From contig LPNZ01002881.1 in NCBI GenBank assembly GCA_001655205.1, positions 1-33,345 on the forward strand: 33,345 nucleotides of DNA. Direction: 5' to 3'. This document shows positions 1-11,384 of the stretch, piece by piece (the first letter of the stretch is position 1; the number at the start of each line of letters is the position of its first letter). Below the pieces are notes generated by a model. That model was not told where the DNA came from, made no database searches, and saw only the letters and a program-made list of their open reading frames with translations. The translations under genes and the position numbers were made by a program. Origin of the DNA: Lenisia limosa (lineage: Eukaryota > Breviatea).

Positions 1-53
1 CGCACATGCATACAGAGGAAGGAGGAGAAATAGATGGGCTAATTTTTTGGTAG

Positions 54-2401
54 TTTGTCGCAAGAGAGCTTGGTGGAGGAAAGCAGCAAGGCGCTTCGAG
101 GGTTTGCACTAGACGGGTCGCTCAGCATTCGAGGATTCCAAGGCTTCGTGGTCACCGTCATTGCAGCTGGAAAGGCCTCGGGTGTGACTATCAACGGGGA
201 AAATGGTGCGCGGGTGACAGTTCTTCGTCTTCTCATAACCTCTCCCCTCTTTGTTGATATACTTTCAGTATCCGCCCTCTCAGGAAGTGAACAGTCTGAA
301 GCTTTCCACACTCTTCTCAGTAACATGTCTTCTTCCAAACCAATCAGGCCCATATGTCCTCCTGGAGTACCGTTTGAGCAGGTTGGTTATCTTATGCATA
401 CTGTATCTTGATGTCTTGTTTTTAATTGTCTTTTGGAACTTTTTGTTGTTAGGCTTGAACGCTTCTTTTTACTCATAGCTCAATTGTCAAACGCTGTTTG
501 CCTCAGTTTTTATTTGTTAATCGAATTATCTATCATTCTGTTATCCATTCCCTTCACTTCACAGCTTCCTTCTGACGTTGTTGTTGCCATGATCTGTGAA
601 ATCGCTGCTTGGGGTAGGCAGGGTACAAACACGGGAAGAGAGAAGAGAGAAGGGTAAGCTAGATAGAAGCATTCGCCATTGTACAGAAGGGGCTACTATC
701 TTGTTTCAATTTATTTTGTTGGATAAGAAAGGTGTACGTCGCTTTCTTTTAATAATTAGCATTATATTAAATATTTCCTGAAATACGTTTACCCCCCCCC
801 CCCAGGCATGGAAGTAGTTGGGGCAGCACGGGAGGCCCAGGAGAAGGCCAACCAGCCGAAGGCCTCAGACAAAGCCAGAAGAGCCGGCTCCGGTGCCGCC
901 CATGGTGGTGTTGTACGGTGGGAGGGCGCGACTTTTTCTAGTGTATGTTTCTTCCTTTGTTTGTTTTCCTGATACCACCACTATTCTCACTTATTAGATC
1001 GGCCCTTGTTCAGGAGCTCGTTATCAAACGCTCAACCTGGGAGACTGACGGTTAGCGTGGGTCCTGACGCGAAGAATTCTGCAATGAGGGAGGGGGGGGG
1101 GGGTCTCGTTGGTAAATNNNNNNNNNNNNNNNNNNNNNNNNNNNNNNNNNNNNNNNNNNNNNNNNNNNNNNNNNNNNNNNNNNNNNNNNNNCCTTATTTC
1201 TGACTTGCCTTATTGCTGACACCATCAGCTCTTCGATTTGATGCTGAGGCTGCACGTGCACGTGAAGAAAAGGCCTATACCGTGTTCCTCAACGGTCTTG
1301 GCTGCACCCCTCCCATTCGCAACATTTGGAGTGATCTGGCATCGGGTGTATCTTTGCTTCAAGCCGTTGATGCCAGTTGGCGGGCTCTTTGTTCTGTTGA
1401 CTCGTTACCATTTTTCGAAAGAGAAATGATGAGTTTGACCACCTTCAGTTTGGCCCTCAAGCGTGAACTGGTCCAAAGTGGCCAAAGGCAAAAAGATCTC
1501 TCGTTTCCAGTCCGTGGATAACTGCAACCTTGGTGGGGGGGGGGGCACTTTCATTTACATTTCCCTAAGAAGCCTTATGAGCGAAGGGTTATCATTTCAC
1601 AGAAGTACACTCCTCATATTTGCAGTGGTTTCGTTGATGCAGTCGAAAGGACAGAAGCTCATCGGTATTTCTGGAGCAGATCTCTTCGAAGGCCATCAAA
1701 CCTACCTTCCTGCTGTCCTCGCAACTCTTCTGAGGTAAAAGGATACAATTCTATTTTGAACTTATGCCTTTGCCTTCTTACTTTTTCAGGGTACAAGGCT
1801 TGGAGTCTTTGAAGAACATCACCTTGGATGGCAAGAAAGTCAAGGACGAGGTGTGTAACAAACCATTCTTTCCAGCCTTGGTTCCTTGATTGATTTCCCA
1901 GAAATCTCTCGTGCAATGGTCAAACAAAATGGTTGAAAGAACAAGAAAATGTGGAGCAATCAAGAATTTGGAGGACAAGGTGGGCATTATCAGGTTGAAA
2001 ATATTTCGCTCATTATCTCAGTCCCTATCAAGTGGTGTGTATCTGGCGGCTCTGGTTTACTCAGTTGCACCAGAGGCTGTAGACTTCAGCCACATCATGC
2101 TTGGTGGGGGGGGGNNNNNNNNNNNNNNNNNNNNNNNNNNNNNNNNNNNNNNNNNNNNNNNNNNNNNNNNNNNNNNNNNNTCGCTCACCTTTTTTAGACG
2201 GTGATGAGGCGGCATCAGAGAATAACTCCAAATATGTTTTGAGTCTCTCATGGCAGCTTGGACTCAAGGTTTGTTTCCAGGCATTCCATTTTGACTGATC
2301 TAATATCGTAGGTCTACTGCTCATGGGAAGACATAGCGAAGGTGAAGCCGAAGATGATCCTGCCCTTGGTCTGTGAAATTGCGAAGTGGAGCCAAATGTA
2401 A
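54..2401 (+). CDS. Fimbrin/plastin, actin-bundling protein (3' part; 5' end outside the window)
   Basis: Seen: exons encode the end of a calponin-homology domain (CH2, ending near LPSDVVVAMICEIAAW at about 565-613), then a linker, CH3 (REEKAYTVFLNGLG, then VNWSKVAKGKK and DLFEGHQTYLPAVLATLL) and CH4 (SLSSGVYLAALVYSVAPEA, then WEDIAKVKPKM). The stop TAA is at 2399-2401. Main coding exons lie at about 1216-1375, 1439-1532, 1627-1734, 1790-1851, 1897-1980, 2024-2103, after 2180, and 2312-2401. Junctions agree in phase, for example 1375 to the exon starting near 1439. Known: the tandem CH1-CH4 arrangement is diagnostic of fimbrin/plastin, which cross-links parallel actin filaments in the cytoplasm. 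CH1, and any EF-hands, must lie to the left. Two of its introns begin GTGGGG with long G runs, and two assembly gaps lie inside introns. The 250-bp linker exon (808-943) is the least certain part. Confidence 0.85.
792..803 (+). repeat. C12 homopolymer forming the 3' splice-site pyrimidine tract
   Basis: A run of twelve C directly precedes the AG acceptor of a fimbrin intron, so the homopolymer itself acts as the polypyrimidine tract. Comparable C or G runs occur in several other introns of the window. Confidence 0.7.
1118..1191. other. Assembly gap (74 N) in a fimbrin intron
   Basis: A run of N about 15 bases after a G13 tract at 1091-1103. It lies inside the intron between the linker exon (ending near 1056) and the CH3 exon (starting at 1216), so no coding sequence need be missing. 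Confidence 0.95.
2115..2180. other. Assembly gap (66 N) in a fimbrin intron
   Basis: N run that begins immediately after the G9 tract of a GTGGGGG donor at 2104. It separates the two halves of CH4. The next exon starts soon after 2180 (DGDEAASENNSKYVLS), so a few codons may be hidden. Confidence 0.95.
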
Positions 2402-2644
2402 TAAGTTTTCTGTTGTGTGTTGCTTTTAGTTTAGTTATTTATTGCTTTCTTTTGTGTATCAACTGTGGTAATTATTACATTACAACAGGCAAAGCTTCTG
2501 GCTCCGTCATATGAAAAGAAAACAGTCAAAAATACATCATAGATACACTCTATCTGATATATTACAACATAGGGTACGGGTTAGTAAGTACCAAGCAGCA
2601 TAAGCTGCGTCCTGACATAAACAGAAGTTGTCTTTCACTTGTTA
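2402..2644. other. Convergent intergenic region between fimbrin and the SUMO-ligase gene
   Basis: About 240 bp between two facing stop codons, AT-rich, with no supported gene. It must hold both 3' UTRs, so the transcripts may overlap. Confidence 0.6.
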
Positions 2645-5600
2645 CTAGTTAAGAAATGTCCACAGTCCGCTTCTAAACTGTAAGTCCAAGCAGGAGAGTG
2701 TTGTAATTTTTTATTTAACCAACCCTCAGGACCCGCGGCTGGTGCCGTGCTGCTCGTCGTTCCGCATCGGACATTTTGAAAAGTTGCGTTCGGATGAGTT
2801 CACTCACCAGCCGACTAAAGGTTCAGAAACGAGACAGGCAGGCCGAATCCACCCACATACTGAGTTACTGGTAATCACTAAATATTTGCCATACATTCAT
2901 TTATGGATTCCTTCTTCCCTCCTTTCCCTTGGAAAAATAATGCAAACTCAAGCACAATATATCCTTACCCTCTCTTTGACAGAGAACTCATCACGCTTGG
3001 CTCTCGCTGGGACAATGACTTTTCATCAAAGTCCACAATGATTCGACTGTCTTTCGGGGTGGTTGGAGAAGGCGGGATCGGGACACTGGGGCTTGATGCC
3101 TCGAGTGGGTCTGTATAGTTAACGACAGTGTGATACCTATTGTCCCCCAGATACAGGAAATACCATAGTACCGTTATTTGGAGACCTTCGTTTAAGGGAC
3201 GCGGCTTTGGTTTGACGCCTTGCGGGGACCCGTTCTGGTGCTAAATGGCTAAGGTGAGGACACTGCCAACAGAGAGAACAAGCAACACGAAGGGCATACC
3301 AGGTGGCGTGTTGGCCCGAAGAGATGATACTTGAGGCAATGGAATGCTTTGGAGGACTACTTGGGATCGTGTAGTTGCCTGTGTGTCTTTCATGTCATTT
3401 TTAACTTCACGTTTCATCCTTAGCTTCTCCTCTCTTCTAAGCTGCTTCTTCTTCTCCAACTTTTTCGCTTTAAGCAGCTTTTTCTCACTTTCCAAAAGTC
3501 CATCTTCTTTCTCATCCTTCTCTTTCTTCTTCTTAACTTTCTTTTTCTTCTTTTTCTCAACACTTTCCAAACTTTTCCTTTCTTCTTTTTCAGTAGTCCC
3601 TGCGTTCTTAATCTTCTTCTCAACATTCTTCTTACTTTTTCGCTTTTTACCCAACGACTTCTCCTTCTTTATTCTTTTCTTCTTAACTCTTTCAAAGACA
3701 ACACCTTCGTCAACATCCAGAACATCACCTTTTTCGTCATTTCCATATCCTTCATCACGGACTCGGTGGTGATTCTCTGATTTTTTGCTTGATTCGTATA
3801 TTTTCTGATGGATAGTCGCGAACTTGTCCCTTCTCAACTCGCGTTCACTTTTTCCTAAACGTTGATACTGCTTTGGTACCAAGATATCAGACTGTTCTTC
3901 ATCTGAGTCAACTGTCGCCTTATTAACTACTGATTTTCGAGCTGTCTCTTTCTTTTTGGCACGGACTGAATAATCAACCATTTGAGTGAAAGTTACAGTT
4001 GTGTTATTACCAATATCAACACATATCATATGATATTCATGAGCCAAACCCACAAACCTTCACACGCAACGTTGACTGAAGATTTGTCTTTAAGTGAAAC
4101 CCTGAATAGTCAAAGAGGGAATTCTCCTAAATTAAAAATTTATACTGGGAATAAAAAGATAAAATGGTACATGGCAGAGTTTATCTTCCAAATTTTACAT
4201 TGGATCAATACTCTCGCCGATATCGATATACCAACCTGTTTTCAGGGATCAACGGTATAGGTTGAGACACCCACGATGACGTCATCGGGAAAGAACCTTC
4301 AGATTCGTTAGAGTCCGAAAACTGCAGCGGAATAATGGTGACGTTGGGAGCAAGGGTACCGGGGGCTGATGTGGGGGACAGAGTTTTGGACTTAAATTTC
4401 CTGGCAGGAACATGTGTATACTTCAATGTTCTTGTGAAATTTGGTGGGAGGGGGGAAGTGAGAGAGGGAACAGGAGCAAAGATTGAAGCGGATAACGCTC
4501 TAGGTTTCGGATCTTCGGGTTGAACCACATTGACGATTACTTTCTTAATGATTGAACTGTCCTCAATGTGCAAAGGAGCGGAAGGAAGACCATCAGGCTG
4601 GTTGAGCGAAAGGGCTGGGAACATGCCCGGGCTGCTGGAAACTGGTGGACTAAATTCTTTCAAATCATGGTCCTCCTTGCTATCCGAGAGACTCCCATCC
4701 GATGCATCGCTTCCGTGGTCAACCTGCTCTTCAGTGGGTTCAACATCTTCCTCGTTGGTCGAAGGCACAATGGTACTTGCTTGACTGGCAGAAACCTGCA
4801 GTTCTTGAGAGTTGTCATTGGCTTCTGCACTCCCCTCGTTTTCCTCAGGGACAACTGTTTCTTCCTTCTCTGTTTCTTCCTGGTTTTTCAATTCTTCTAT
4901 CATCTTCATCTCCATTATCTTGTCTTCCTTCCTTCTTTCTTCACCTTCTTTGGTATCATCTTCCTCGTTGGTCGAAGGCACAATGGTACTTGCAGAAACC
5001 TGCAGTTCTTGAGAGCCAATTTGGTCTGCATTGTTATTGGTTTCTGCACTCTCCTCATTTTCCTCAGGGACAACTGTTTCTTCCTTCTCTGTTTCTTCCC
5101 TGTTTTCCAATACTTCTATCTTCTTCATCTCCATTATATTGTCGTCCTTCCTTCTTTCTCCGGTATCATCTTCCTCCCTTTCTTCTTGATTCTTATCATA
5201 AGTTTCCTCCCTTTCTTCCTCTTTCTTTTCTTCTGGTATCTTAATTTCAACTTTCTTATCAACTTCACTTAATTCATCTACTGTAATCCTGTCGCTGCCC
5301 ATCTCTTCTTCGATCTGCATTTCTTCCATTTCTTCTTCCCTTGCTTTCTCACCAAGCAGCCTGTCTCTTTCATTATCTTCATCCAACATCCTCGTCATTG
5401 CATCCAACCTCTTCAACAGTTCTTGACCCTTCTCATCAATTTTCCCAGGACGTTCTTCTCTTTGCTGTTTTTTTTCTTCCTTCCCTTCCCCAGCAACACC
5501 TTTTTCTTCGTCCGGGACAATATCCTCTTCCATCAGCTCTGATTTAAAGGAGTCATCATCGTAAAGCTCAGCGTTAAACGTGAAATCTTCTGATAACAGT

Positions 5601-8600
5601 TTGTCGATCTGTAACTCCGCAAAATCTTTCAATTTCTGAAGCTCTTCAATTGATGGGACCGCTGCTGGGATATTAGGAATACCATCGAGAACAATTTCAC
5701 GATAAGTCCTTGGCTTGGGATATTCTTGAGGAGCAAGGGATCCTTAAGGTATTAGAAAAGAACCGAGTTAGGGAATTAAAGGAAAGCAAAACCACAAACC
5801 GGCTTTTGGAATCTCTTCCAGATCTGGAATAATAGACATCAATCCAACAGCATCATCGTCAAAGTATGCAGACGGCTTGTTTTGGAAGCTGAATCCAATA
5901 AGCAAATCAGTTACTTGAGTGGAGAACGAAAAATCAATAAAAAGTACCAAGAAAACAGACAGTATAATGCTAATACAAATTACAATAGAGATACTAGTCC
6001 AATCCTAATTTCTTGTTGAGTGTAACATGAACCAGCTTAGGGTATAAAACCCCATAATTATCCCTTCTCGCTCACTGCGCTTCGGAGTTGGCAAAGGATA
6101 AGGCAGATTCAGTGAGGAATAGCTTCTCATTGTCCGTATCCTCATCATGGCCTAAATCGTACTCAAGGTCGTCGTCACCGGGCTCTTCAGACTCGATCTC
6201 TTTGTTGATTTCTGCTAGGCGGTCGGAAACTTCATGCTCGTAGCTCTCCAGGTCGGCATCATTCAGGACGAGGGGGCCCAGTCTGCAATGTTAGATGATG
6301 GGGGTAAAAAGGAAATTAACGAAAAGACAACCCACGGTGCAAATGGGAGGCAGATTGAGAAATCTGCTCCATAAGAGTCCAACAAGTAGTTCGCTGACCT
6401 CATTCCAGTGTAAATAGGTTTTTCCAGATCCTGAATAAATGAGCACCAGAATTAACGAATGATAAATGTTAGTCACTCTGACTCAAATCGTCCAAGTTAA
6501 GAATTTTCAACCATTTTACAACTCATGTATTATGAATCCGCGAAGAAAAGAAGAAACAGTTCACTTTTTCATTTTAGAACATATTGAGAGTTATTGTTAG
6601 CAAACCTCTTCAGAACTTACTTCATGCTCCTCCTCCAAAGGCAGGTTTCGCATTCGTTCAACACGGGTGCTGCGAAGACGAGCCAGTGCTTCCCTTTCTG
6701 CATGATGCAAGCCATCCGGCTCATCTTCTGTAGATGACTCGGATGATGACAATCCAATTACGAAATGAGGGGGGGATAGTGGTGCTTTCATTCCAGGTTC
6801 CGTTTTAGGTTCAACTGAGTGTTCCATCCCAGGCACAACCTTTCGTATCTCCATATTTTCCTCTTCCCTTCTTCGTTCTTCCCTTCTTTGTTTTCCCCTT
6901 ATTTGCTCTTCTCTACTTTCCTCTTCCCTTCTTTCCTCTCCCTTTCTTTGTTCTTCCCTTCTTTGTTCATCCTTTCTTTGTTCCCTTCTTTCATCTATCT
7001 TTCTCTGCTTCTCCCTTCTTTCATCTATCTTTCTCTGCTTCTCTCTTCTTAGCTCTATCTTCTTGATATTTTGCTCTTCCTTTTTTATTTTCGTTGTTGA
7101 ATCTTCCTTTCTTTGTACTGGTTTAATTTTGTCCTCCTGAATTGACTGCGAATTCATGTGCTCCGTAACAAGAGATTCCTTGGTAATTGGCTCTGAAGGT
7201 TTCCTGTGGAGTTAGAACCCATTGGGAAAGGCAAACATTAATGAAGGAATGCTATTAACATGCAGTAAATATAATGAAAATGTACAAATGATATGATAAA
7301 CAAGATTTCACCCAATCATTTGCATTCTCTCCAACTGTTATACCCCCCCCCCCTTAGCGAACGACGTATCACATAATCCCACTCACGGAACAATCCAAGT
7401 GTTCAACACTGCTGGAGGCAACCGCTCTCTCTGGGGATACAATTGCAAAGGGGCTGGAATAGATTGTGGAGAACTCCTCTTGATGGTTCCTGGTTTTGCG
7501 GGAATGCTCAACGGAGTACGGCTTATTGTGGACTGCGGCGCACTAGGAAGAGCTGGACTGAGGGGGATATAATTTGGATGAAATGCAGATAACGGGATTT
7601 TGGGTGAAGCCGTCTTCTTGGTCTGATCCTCGTCTCCGAGATACTCATAAAGGGAGGGTCCTTTGTACGACCCCGGGATGTGGTCGTCGTCGTCAGAGGA
7701 TTGACTGGGGCTCGACGACCGGTCCTGGTTTGAAGGAGTCTTTTTGGGGGTTCTGGGCGGAGATGGCACGGCAGGAATGGAGGGAGCAGGGACTGGAAGG
7801 GCCTCCATTGGGCCAATTGTTGGAACTGAAGCTATCAACGTCATAAAATAAGTTACTCAACCGAGGTCAAGAAGTCACGTCATCCTACCAGGAGCAACAA
7901 AGAGGACAGGGGGATCTTTCGTTTGTAAAATTAAATCGTCAACGCTATAGTGTAAGTGTCAACCAAATACACAAAAACCTCAAAGAAGTAAGAAACCAGT
8001 GTAGCCAACAGACCTACAAACAGCATCACATAACGGACAAGTCCATCGGTCCTTGACGGTCATTGGTGACCCATCGTCTCTGCAGACTTGGTGCCTGGAA
8101 GATTAAGTCTAGGATACAAGCTGGTGCACTGCAAGTATTGGTACTCACGTTTTCAAAATGCAGTTAGACTTGACAAAAGTCTCCAGAGAAAAGAACTAAG
8201 AAGTCAAAAAGGTACGTGGTAAATAAACCTATTTGTCACCCCTCCCCCCAACTTCAATGTGGTCGCATTTTGTAGTTTTAAACTTATCTAAACGATTTCA
8301 GTTTCAAGAAAATAAACAGCTTCACAAAACTCGACGTACCTCCAATAAGTCCTGTTTTCTTTTCGATGGACTCAACTATTTCAGCAGTGCTGGGGATAGT
8401 CACTACCAATCCGACGCAGTAGATTGGTTGGGGATATTCCTCTTCAGACTACTGCATTAGAGAACAGAAAATGCTAAATCAGAAGCATGACACAACTGAC
8501 CAAAATCTTCCCAAGGAACAGATTTGTGTTTCCAAGATCCCCCCCCCCTCTAACAATTTTGGCAACCATTTTAACAGGTCCACGGAGGCCAGTTTCGTAT

Positions 8601-9348
8601 AGGTTGTTTCCAAGATTTTTCACTTTAAAAGTGGAACAAAAGTTCATTTGTTCGGATGAAGGGCACTATTGGTCATCAGAAATGAATAAAAAACGAGTAT
8701 GAACTGTTAATGGTGACCCACCCTGTGAAGTTCCGTGTCACCTTCATTCTCGGGGGCTTTTTCAAGCAAGAATAAAACAAGACTTGAATAGGCTTCCCTC
8801 TGAGGACAATTATTAAAAGAGAAGAAAATCAAATTGAGTAAGACAGACATCAAAAAAGAAACCACCCAAAGTAGGACAAGCCCAATCTACTTACTTCTGA
8901 ATTTATGTAAAGGTATTGAGCCTTCTGTTCATCTTTTTCGACTAAAGGCTTGTAAGAAAGGTTACATGTAACAACTTTCAGCTGAATGGACATTATGAAT
9001 TTTTTTGTGAACTGTTATTAATCACATACCTTTAAACATAAACGCAGTCTTTTTGAAGTCAATAAAGTACTCGTTCTCCATCACAAAGTAACGGATGTAC
9101 TCAGAACATCTATTAAATCAGAGTTAAAATGGTACTAACAATCGTCATTAATTTTGAATACCTTGTATTGATATTATCCAATAAGATATCCCAAATCCAC
9201 TAACAGGTTTTCTTCGTATTCTTCTAATTTTGGACAGAGGCAACCAGCATTGTTGTCGGGTAAATATGCTGAAGGGGGTTTTTCAATTAGAGCGCTACTT
9301 GCACTTGAGAGGCTCCTCGGCACTTGGCCAGCTGGAAATCTTCTCATC
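2645..9348 (-). CDS. PIAS/SIZ-type SUMO E3 ligase candidate (PINIT + SP-RING) with a very long disordered C-terminal region
   Basis: Seen, reading leftward: an exon with DEKISSWPSAEEPLKC (upper edge 9348); CSEYIRYFVMENEYF (about 9110); LKVVTCNLSYKPLVEKDEQ (about 8980); IYCVGLVVTIPSTAEIVESI (about 8420), resembling the end of a PINIT domain; then the SP-RING core NCILKTHQVC ... DRWTCPLCDAVCSVDDLIL (about 8190-7910), whose spacing H-x2-C-x15-C-x2-C is close to PIAS proteins. The rest is Pro/Ser-rich, Arg/Glu-rich and Lys-rich low complexity, with a SIM-like VIGLSSSESSTEDE near 6721-6761 and a 210-bp coding repeat. Coding continues past 3241 via an intron at 3111-3299 to an exon with DSRIIVDFDEK and another with SELIRTQLFKMSDAERRAA. 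The last exon stops at about 2645. Known: PIAS/SIZ proteins transfer SUMO in the nucleus and chromatin. Uncertain: the 5' end (no SAP domain or certain start seen), a few N-terminal splice phases, and whether the 6078/5890 junction truly joins the two halves, although it is in phase. Confidence 0.6.
4744..5166 (-). repeat. Two-copy in-frame coding repeat (213 bp + 210 bp) in the SUMO-ligase-like gene
   Basis: Unit 4744-4956 and unit 4957-5166 share long near-identical stretches, both starting catcttcctcg on the + strand. Each is a multiple of three and encodes about 70 residues containing IMEMK, EETEKEETVVPEENE and IVPSTNEED. Divergence is mostly single substitutions and small in-frame indels, so the duplication looks fairly recent and frame-maintained. 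Confidence 0.85.
6870..7080 (-). repeat. Arg/Glu-rich coding repeat region, with a perfect-length 30-bp tandem pair at 6991-7050
   Basis: 6991-7020 and 7021-7050 differ by one base and encode two copies of REKQRKIDER. The flanking sequence is degenerate RREEQRK/RREE repeats. It is predicted to form a long charged single helix within the same minus-strand gene. Confidence 0.8.
7343..7353. repeat. C11/G11 homopolymer in an intron
   Basis: Lies in the minus-strand intron between the Pro-rich exon (ending near 7384) and the Arg/Glu-rich exon. On the transcript it is a G run close to the donor. Confidence 0.6.
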
Positions 9349-10190
9349 CTTGAAAATGAGACTGCTTTCTTTATCAAAAAAGAAAGTGAGAAAGGCGGAT
9401 ACAGATATAAAACAATCCAAACAATGCAAAACGAGGAAAGTTAAAAATAGCAACTAAAGGCACTTCTCATTGACTTCACCAGCCCCTTACATGTGATTAA
9501 GGCAGAGGTAGAGGATTAAATGCCAAATTTCATTGCATAAAAAAAATTGTTTGGTCACTGCATAGCAATATGTTTTTTGTTTGAAGCAACACCCAGCTCA
9601 AAAAGACATGGGAATAATACAATACTACACAACTCTGACCAGTGCCAGTTCTACAACACCACTATAGGCGGCTCTGTGAATAATAATAGTGAATGGATGT
9701 AGATAGGGTCGGGCATCTGAACCCGCCTGCGTCTTCGGCCCGAGGAGCCTCTGGGGGATCAGATGGGGTCGGGAGAGTGGGAGAGTGGAGGCACAACAAC
9801 TGCAAACAACGCAGGCATTTGCTTCAATCCGGTTGCCGATGCTTTTACCCCTTTCTTTTTTTCTCCCATGCCCCCTCCTTTTCTTCCTTTCCTTCCTTTA
9901 AACTGCTGAATAACTAAGCGTTCACTTTGACCACTATCAGAGGAAAAAGATTGATTGTGGTAAAAAATGTCTGGTGGTATTTGGTAACAGGCTTGTCTGT
10001 TCGCTTCGCTCTTCTTATCAGAGGTTGGAAAGTCTTCCTTCTTGGGTGTTGTTATTTTTTGTATTCAAAATATTTGTTTTTGCCATTTTCAGTCATCTGG
10101 AAAATTGTTTTGTTTGTTCTTAGATTGATTATACCTTTAAAGGTGCTTTCTTTTTGCATTTACATCCATTCTTTTACGTTATCAGTCGAA
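9349..10190. other. Divergent intergenic region
   Basis: Separates the starts of the minus-strand SUMO-ligase-like gene and the plus-strand acidic protein gene. It probably holds both promoters and the still unplaced first exon(s) of the minus gene. One weak candidate start is a minus-strand ATG near 9718 followed by a short open stretch (MPDPIYIHSLLLF). Beyond a CT-rich tract (9840-9900) and T-rich sequence before the plus-strand ATG I see nothing else. Confidence 0.45.
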
Positions 10191-11027
10191 ATGGCTTCCG
10201 AATCAGAGGAGTATGGTTTGTCTGAAAAAGAGGTCGAGTCAGAAGCCTTCATTTCGGACAAGGAGGAGGATGACGGTCATGAACCAGAAGAAAAGGTCGA
10301 AAAAAGACCAAGAAAGGTCTGTTTAGTTTGAGCTTTAAAAATTATTTTTAAAGAGAGTAAATGGGAGTAATGCACGGGATTGTAATTTTGATGGGAGCTT
10401 TCCGGATTCTCCATATGACCCTGTATCACTTGTTTATTGTAAGAGAACCTTGCATGTTGAAAATTGGAGATCGATAATAATTTCTTACACGTTCAGGTCA
10501 AAGTTGATGACGAAGGTTCTGAGTACATCAAAAGACTCAACAGTCTAAAGGCAAATGTCAGCTATCATGAGTCTTGGCGAATATCCCAAGAATCGCTCTT
10601 GGAGGAAGCAGACTTCACTGAACGAATAAACACCGCCAGTAGGGCCCTGATTGCTGACCTGGCAACCGAAGAGGAAGATATTCCGAAAGAACTGTGAGGT
10701 GGATTTGAAAATGCAAAGTACAAATAAATTTAACTGGAAAATAAAAATGGTTGATGTGCAGTAGTTTAATAGGGGGAATCAGGTTCGTCCATAGGGACGA
10801 CATATTGAGCCACAATTTTTTTTTTTTTTTTTTGTTTGNNNNNNNNNNNNNNNNNNNNNNNNNNNNNNNNNNNNNNNNNNNNNNNNNNNNNNNNAGTTTT
10901 GATTTTATATTTGGACTCATAATTACTTTATTTCTCACACTTTAGAAAACAACTCATCAAAAGGGATTACAATGGAATCAAGTTTGCAAATGATGTGACT
11001 CGATGGCCAACTTATGCTGATTCATGA
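10191..11027 (+). CDS. Acidic 134-residue protein of unknown function
   Basis: Three exons join in phase: 10191-10316 (42 codons), 10497-10693 and 10946-11027, ending in TGA. Total 405 nt. The N-terminal 42 residues are very acidic (MASESEEYGLSEKEVESEAF, EEDDGHEPEEK) and end in a basic patch (KRPRKVK). The rest looks helical and folded (EYIKRLNSL, HESWRISQESLLEEA), ending RDYNGIKFANDVTRWPTYAD. Donor 2 (GTGAGG) falls two bases before an in-frame TGA, so stopping at that TGA would truncate the protein at 108 aa. The in-phase third exon favours the longer form. I do not recognise the family. The second intron contains an assembly gap. An upstream in-frame hydrophobic extension (from 9927) is rejected as 5' leader. 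Confidence 0.7.
10839..10894. other. Assembly gap (56 N)
   Basis: Lies after a T18 run (10816-10833) in the second intron of the acidic protein gene. Flanking exons join in phase, so coding loss is unlikely. Confidence 0.95.
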
Positions 11028-11384
11028 TTCTTCAATTCTCTACTATATTTTTTCTGTAACTGGGTTTCTAATTTGTAACATTTTGCTATGCTCTACATCA
11101 TATCCTGTACACGAGTTTCTTTGAAATGATGAAATACCTGCCTTGCGATCATTATATTAAGACTGATAGTTACAGGTTCGATTTTATGAAGATTGTCTCT
11201 TTTTTTTTGCCTCAGTGTACCCCCCCTCCCCCAGTATTTATTGCCTCTCCAGTTATTGAATGATTATTATTTTACGATTCAGACATGGGAGTAATAAATC
11301 CCGGAAAGCCCGCAAAGCTAAAATTTTCTATTTCATAAATGAAGTTGATTTATGACCAATGAGAAGTTCTACAATCCACAATGC
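11028..11384. other. Convergent intergenic region, 3' UTRs
   Basis: AT-rich stretch between the plus-strand acidic protein stop and the selenoprotein S 3' end. It contains a C-rich run (11220-11233) and one copy of the ATCATATC motif (11097-11104). No gene is supported. Confidence 0.5.

Noticed and set aside
2742-3118. Plus-strand open frames with folded-looking sequence (VPCCSSFRIGHFEKL, ELITLGSRWDNDFSS)
   Set aside because: The opposite strand gives better coding exons (DSRIIVDFDEK, SELIRTQLFKMSDAERR) with in-phase GT-AG junctions continuing the minus-strand SUMO-ligase-like gene.
3241-3299. Hydrophobic C-terminal tail (FVLLVLSVGSVLTLAI), a possible tail anchor
   Set aside because: A donor at 3299 and an acceptor at 3111 join the coding frame in phase to a Pro/Ser-rich exon, so the hydrophobic stretch is most likely intron read-through.
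3344-5272. Long plus-strand frames rich in Phe/Ser/Leu
   Set aside because: They are antisense to Lys/Glu-rich coding sequence; such complements stay open by composition.
9927-10190. Hydrophobic upstream extension of the acidic 134-aa protein (several apparent TM segments)
   Set aside because: T-rich leader DNA translated in frame. The ATG at 10191 begins the change to typical coding composition, and no homology supports the extension.
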